Assembly (NCBI RefSeq): GCF_009720825.1
Contig: NZ_WNKY01000009.1
Span: 105,640 to 169,639, forward strand
Direction: 5' to 3'
Length of the DNA: 64,000 nucleotides
Origin: Duganella radicis
GTDB lineage: Bacteria > Pseudomonadota > Gammaproteobacteria > Burkholderiales > Burkholderiaceae_D
Both the position numbers and the translations under genes were made by a program. Of this stretch, positions 61,095 to 64,000 are shown one piece after another. The notes under the pieces are model-generated. The model had not been told where the DNA came from. It did not search any database and saw only the letters and a list, made by a program, of their open reading frames with translations. The first letter of the stretch is position 1. Every line of letters starts with the position of its first letter.

Positions 61095-62186
61095 TCAGCG
61101 GTGGTAGGTGACCAGATGGGTGCGGGTGGCGTCCATTTTGTCGGCCACCGCGACCACGGCGTTGCCCGGGCCGTGGACCGTGACGTCGGTCTGGCGGGTG
61201 CACAACTGGCGCGCGTCGAGGTCGCCGGAGCCGCTGACCTGGGCGCTCAGCACGGTGGCGTTGCCGGATAAAACCATGTTGCCGGGACCGCTCAGACGGG
61301 CGCGCACGCTTTGTGCCTCCAGGCCGCGCACGGTGAGGTCGCCCGAGCCGTGCACTTCGGCGTCCAGCTTCTTGATGTGACCGGCGATGCAGGCCTCGCC
61401 GGGGCCGTGCAGCGAGGCGCTGGCCGCTTCCGCGCTCAGGCTGCATGCCGACAGGTCGCCCGAGCCGTGCACCTCGGCGCGGATTTCCCTGGTGGTGCCG
61501 CGCAGTTCCACCGAGCCGGGGCCGTGCAGGGCGGCGTTGACGCGGTTGACGTGCAGGTTGCCGATGTCGAGGTCGCCCGAGCCGCTGACCACCAGGTTGA
61601 GGTCCTGGCTGACATTGCTGGCGCTGACGTCGCCCGGCCCGCTCATCTGCACGTTCAGGCTGCCGGCCGACATGGCGCGCAGGTCGAGATCGCCGCTGCC
61701 GTTGGCGGTGACGCTCAGTTCGCTCACATTGCCGCTGGCGGTGATGTCGCCGGGGCCGTCCGACACCAGCGTCAGCTGCTTGCCCTGGAATTGCTGGAGT
61801 TCGACGTCGCCGCTGCCGGCGTTGCGCAGGTTTTTCAGGGTGGCGGCGCTGATGCGGATGGTCATTGGCGGTTTGCTGTCCTTGCCCCAGCTGAGGTTGA
61901 AGGTCCAGCCTTTTTGCTTGCGCGGCTGGCGCACGGTGAGGGTGTCGCCGTTGACCGAGGTTTCAATTTCGGCAAACTGGCGGCGCAGGCCGGACAGTTC
62001 CACCGCGTTGGCCGCGGCCGGGGTCACGATCACGCGGAACGGGCCGATCAGGTTGAGGTTGGTGAACGCGGCCACGGTGCGGGTTTCGCTGCCGTAGCTG
62101 TCGTCCTGTTTGTCGGCAGCGCCGGCCGCGCCGACTGCCAGCAGCAGGGTGGTGGCCAAGGCTGCGTGTTTGATCGTCTGCTTCAT
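61095..62186 (-). CDS. Exported GIN-domain (DUF2807) beta-helix protein
   Basis: 363 residues. The signal peptide is MKQTIKHAALATTLLLAVGAAGA (about 1-23). From residue 124 to 341 the protein has twelve turns marked alternately GSG and GPG, starting at 124, 144, 163, 183, 202, 222, 241, 261, 280, 300, 319 and 339. The spacing strictly alternates 20 and 19 residues, a 39-residue double-turn period. This predicts a very regular right-handed beta-helix. GIN proteins (head GIN domain / adhesin type) have no fixed function; surface or envelope attachment is likely. The ATG at 62186 precedes the signal peptide. Confidence 0.85.
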   Translation of the reverse strand: MKQTIKHAALATTLLLAVGAAGAADKQDDSYGSETRTVAAFTNLNLIGPFRVIVTPAAANAVELSGLRRQFAEIETSVNGDTLTVRQPRKQKGWTFNLSWGKDSKPPMTIRISAATLKNLRNAGSGDVELQQFQGKQLTLVSDGPGDITASGNVSELSVTANGSGDLDLRAMSAGSLNVQMSGPGDVSASNVSQDLNLVVSGSGDLDIGNLHVNRVNAALHGPGSVELRGTTREIRAEVHGSGDLSACSLSAEAASASLHGPGEACIAGHIKKLDAEVHGSGDLTVRGLEAQSVRARLSGPGNMVLSGNATVLSAQVSGSGDLDARQLCTRQTDVTVHGPGNAVVAVADKMDATRTHLVTYHR

Positions 62187-62372
62187 GTTGGTCTCGGTAT
62201 GGGAAGTGGCGAGGACTGGACGATATGACAAAAGCGCGGCGCCGTCGCGGGCCATGGGACGGACGCGCGGAAGTGTGGGATCAACTGCAAAAAAGCGGGG
62301 TTGAGCCGCATTCAACTTCCCGTGCGAACAGCCGTTACTGTTTATAATGGATGTAGCCGGAAAGGAGGGCAC

Positions 62373-62558
62373 ATGATCAAGTATATGGGAACCAAAAGTA
62401 CCAGCGACGGTGGTGTGCTGTATGTCTTTTTGATTAACGGCTTGCAGAAGGAAATCAGGGAGCACGCCTTGAAACAGTACCCGGGCTGCTACGAAGCACT
62501 GCCACCGACGGCCAAGGCGCGCATCAGCGCCAACCGTGCGTGGTTGTCGAAAACGTAA
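62373..62558 (+). CDS. Small hypothetical protein, 61 aa
   Basis: Unrecognised. AAAGGAGGG before the ATG is among the strongest ribosome sites in the window. MIKYMGTKSTSDGGVLYVFLINGLQKEIREHALKQ... is soluble and basic near the end (TAKARISANRAWLSKT). Its TAA overlaps the next ATG by one base (TAATG), so the two are coupled. Confidence 0.6.
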   Translation: MIKYMGTKSTSDGGVLYVFLINGLQKEIREHALKQYPGCYEALPPTAKARISANRAWLSKT

Positions 62559-63061
62559 TGCGGAGGCGCTTTGCCTTGGCCGGCGCGCTGCTGGCGTTTG
62601 CCTGCGGCACGGCGTGCGCGCAGTCGGTGCCCACCACCTTTGGCACCATCATCGGCAACGGCCTGCTGTGCCGCGATCATACCGATAACATTTACTACTA
62701 CAACTATCTGGTCAGGCACTTCGGCAACTGGTACAAGCACGAGGGCGGGGCGTACTGGTTCCGCACGGCCGGAGCGTCGCTGTGGGGCACCGAGGTGTCG
62801 GAGGTGATGGTCAGCGACGATACCAGCCCCTTTATCTTTGTCGGCGCGGTGGCCGAGGCCACGCCGGAGAATCTGGAGCAGGCCATCGTCCGCCAGGTGG
62901 GCACGCATTACACGGTGATCGATACCTCGGCCTATCCGGTGCGCGAGGCCAAGCCGGCCAGCCGCATTGTGTATTTCGACACCAAGTCCAAGATTTACTG
63001 CGCCAAGTACAAGCCGCTGCCGCCGGTGCAGCCGCCGCCAGTACGACAACAGCTAAAATAG
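62558..63061 (+). CDS. Exported hypothetical protein, 167 aa
   Basis: Unrecognised. The signal peptide is MRRRFALAGALLAFACGTACA. The mature part starts near QSVPTTFGTIIGNG and is rich in Tyr/Phe (NIYYYNYLVRHFGNWY), ending in a Pro-rich tail (PLPPVQPPPVRQQ). It is translationally coupled to the small gene before it and stops 25 bases before the ExeA-like gene. Confidence 0.6.
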   Translation: MRRRFALAGALLAFACGTACAQSVPTTFGTIIGNGLLCRDHTDNIYYYNYLVRHFGNWYKHEGGAYWFRTAGASLWGTEVSEVMVSDDTSPFIFVGAVAEATPENLEQAIVRQVGTHYTVIDTSAYPVREAKPASRIVYFDTKSKIYCAKYKPLPPVQPPPVRQQLK

Positions 63062-63086
63062 GCGACCGCGCACTCATTGGGTTTTC

Positions 63087-64000
63087 ATGTACACGCAATT
63101 TTTCAACCTCAAGCAATCGCCGTTTTCCATCGCGCCTGATCCGCGCTACCTGTTCATGAGCGAGCGCCATCGCGAGGCGCTGGCGCATCTGTTGTACGGC
63201 ATCGGTTCGGGCGGCGGCTTTGTGCTGCTGACCGGCGAGATCGGGGCCGGCAAGACCACGGTGTGCCGTTGCTTCATGGAGCAGATTCCGGAGAACTGCA
63301 AGCTGGGCTATATCTTCAATCCCAAGCTGTCGGTGGAGGAGTTGCTGCTGTCGATTTGCGATGAGTTCGGGATTACGCTGCCGCCGGGCGCGGTCAGCGT
63401 GAAGGGCTATGTGGATGCGATCAATGCCTATCTGCTGGCCAGCCACGCGCAGGCGCGCAACAATGTGCTGATTATCGATGAGGCGCAGAATCTGTCGGCC
63501 GAGGTGCTGGAGCAGTTGCGCCTGCTGACCAATCTGGAGACCAGCGAGCGCAAGCTGTTGCAGATTATTCTGATCGGCCAGCCGGAGCTGCGCGACATGC
63601 TGGCGCGGCCGGAGCTGGAGCAGCTGGCGCAGCGGGTGATTGCGCGCTATCACCTGGGTTCCTTGTCGGAGCCGGAGACGGGGACGTATATCGAACATCG
63701 TCTGGCAGTGGCGGGGGCGACGGCGATTGCGCCGTTCCCGCGCCCGATGATGGGCCTGGTGCACAAGCTGACCAAGGGCGTGCCGCGCCGGATCAATCTG
63801 CTGTGCGACCGCGCGCTGCTGGGGGCGTATGTGGAGAATCAGCCGCAGGTGTCGCGCAAGATTTTGCAGCGCGCGGCGGCGGAGGTGTTTGCCGGACAGG
63901 ATGCGGCAGGGCAGGGCGCGCGGCTTGGCGGCGTGGGCGTCGTTGGTGGCGCCGTCGCCGCGGCGCGCTGGCCGCTGGTGGCGGCGGGCGTGCTGGGCGG
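63087..64000 (+). CDS. ExeA-like AAA ATPase (partial, runs off window)
   Basis: The first 304 residues are visible. MYTQFFNLKQSPFSIAPDPRYLFMSERHREAL is the classical ExeA/MshM start. Walker A is LLTGEIGAGKTT near 48-60, and Walker B is NVLIIDEAQNLS near 128-139. The conserved RRINLLCDRALLGAY near 240-254 belongs to the AAA small domain. A possible membrane span begins near the window end (WPLVAAGVLGG). Family members build secretion or pilus structures with peptidoglycan-binding C-termini. The 3' end is missing. Confidence 0.9.
   Translation, partial: MYTQFFNLKQSPFSIAPDPRYLFMSERHREALAHLLYGIGSGGGFVLLTGEIGAGKTTVCRCFMEQIPENCKLGYIFNPKLSVEELLLSICDEFGITLPPGAVSVKGYVDAINAYLLASHAQARNNVLIIDEAQNLSAEVLEQLRLLTNLETSERKLLQIILIGQPELRDMLARPELEQLAQRVIARYHLGSLSEPETGTYIEHRLAVAGATAIAPFPRPMMGLVHKLTKGVPRRINLLCDRALLGAYVENQPQVSRKILQRAAAEVFAGQDAAGQGARLGGVGVVGGAVAAARWPLVAAGVLG

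Overview
The window looks like chromosomal DNA of a beta-proteobacterium of the order Burkholderiales, most likely the family Oxalobacteraceae (Duganella, Massilia or Janthinobacterium type). I infer this from the high GC content with strong G/C third-position bias, the rpsP-rimM-trmD-rplS order, a DUF3579 protein, a CDP-6-deoxy-glucoseen-reductase-type flavoprotein and a chitin/GlcNAc locus with a SIS-type deaminase. I see no prophage, integron, CRISPR array, rRNA or tRNA. The only mobile-type sequence is one REP/RAYT-like palindrome.

Layout. 1-8.7 kb: metal/cobalamin-type binding protein, HPF-like ribosome protein, DUF1345 and MFS membrane proteins, a 2Fe-2S flavin reductase divergent from an SDR epimerase, two small proteins, a glycine-rich-domain protein with a decapeptide repeat tail, and an orphan CHASE histidine kinase. 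8.8-13.2 kb: glnS divergent from a tight four-gene set (J-domain protein plus three unrecognised proteins). 13.2-24.8 kb: a LysR/MFS pair, a PAS-GGDEF-EAL protein, a zinc alcohol dehydrogenase divergent from a LysR gene, three tiny genes, CaiB-type CoA transferase, M48 peptidase back-to-back with a glycerophosphodiesterase, a LuxR-type regulator and an exported protein. 24.9-31.8 kb: alaS, tusA with an upstream mini-ORF, etfB-etfA and an acyl-CoA dehydrogenase. 31.7-38.6 kb: palindromic repeat, metallophosphoesterase, glycine-zipper protein with proline dehydrogenase, TM2 protein, the rpsP-rimM-trmD-rplS operon, a CoA-type Nudix hydrolase and a CobD/CbiB-like membrane protein. 38.7-42.8 kb: DUF3579, a large M16 peptidase and a secreted GH26 enzyme.

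42.9-60.98 kb is a dedicated chitin / N-acetylglucosamine (GlcNAc) utilisation region. On the plus strand are a TonB-dependent receptor, a secreted GH18 enzyme and a NagX-like membrane protein. On the minus strand is a ten-gene operon: GlcNAc kinase, GntR regulator, nagA, SIS-type glucosamine-6-P deaminase, binding protein, two permeases, GH3 beta-N-acetylglucosaminidase, AmpG-like MFS importer and ABC ATPase. A second GntR gene sits beside the receptor. The TGGTATT half-site occurs in both control regions, which suggests one regulon that runs from outer-membrane capture to fructose-6-P. An unrecognised TPR-like exported protein lies between the two halves.

61-64 kb: a secreted GIN-domain beta-helix protein with a strikingly regular GSG/GPG alternation, two small genes, and the start of an ExeA-like AAA ATPase that runs off the window end.

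The candidates I consider least described are the J-domain four-gene operon, the HSGV decapeptide tail, the 39-residue alternating beta-helix and the tusA leader. Functions are assigned from family motifs read by eye; no database search was run.
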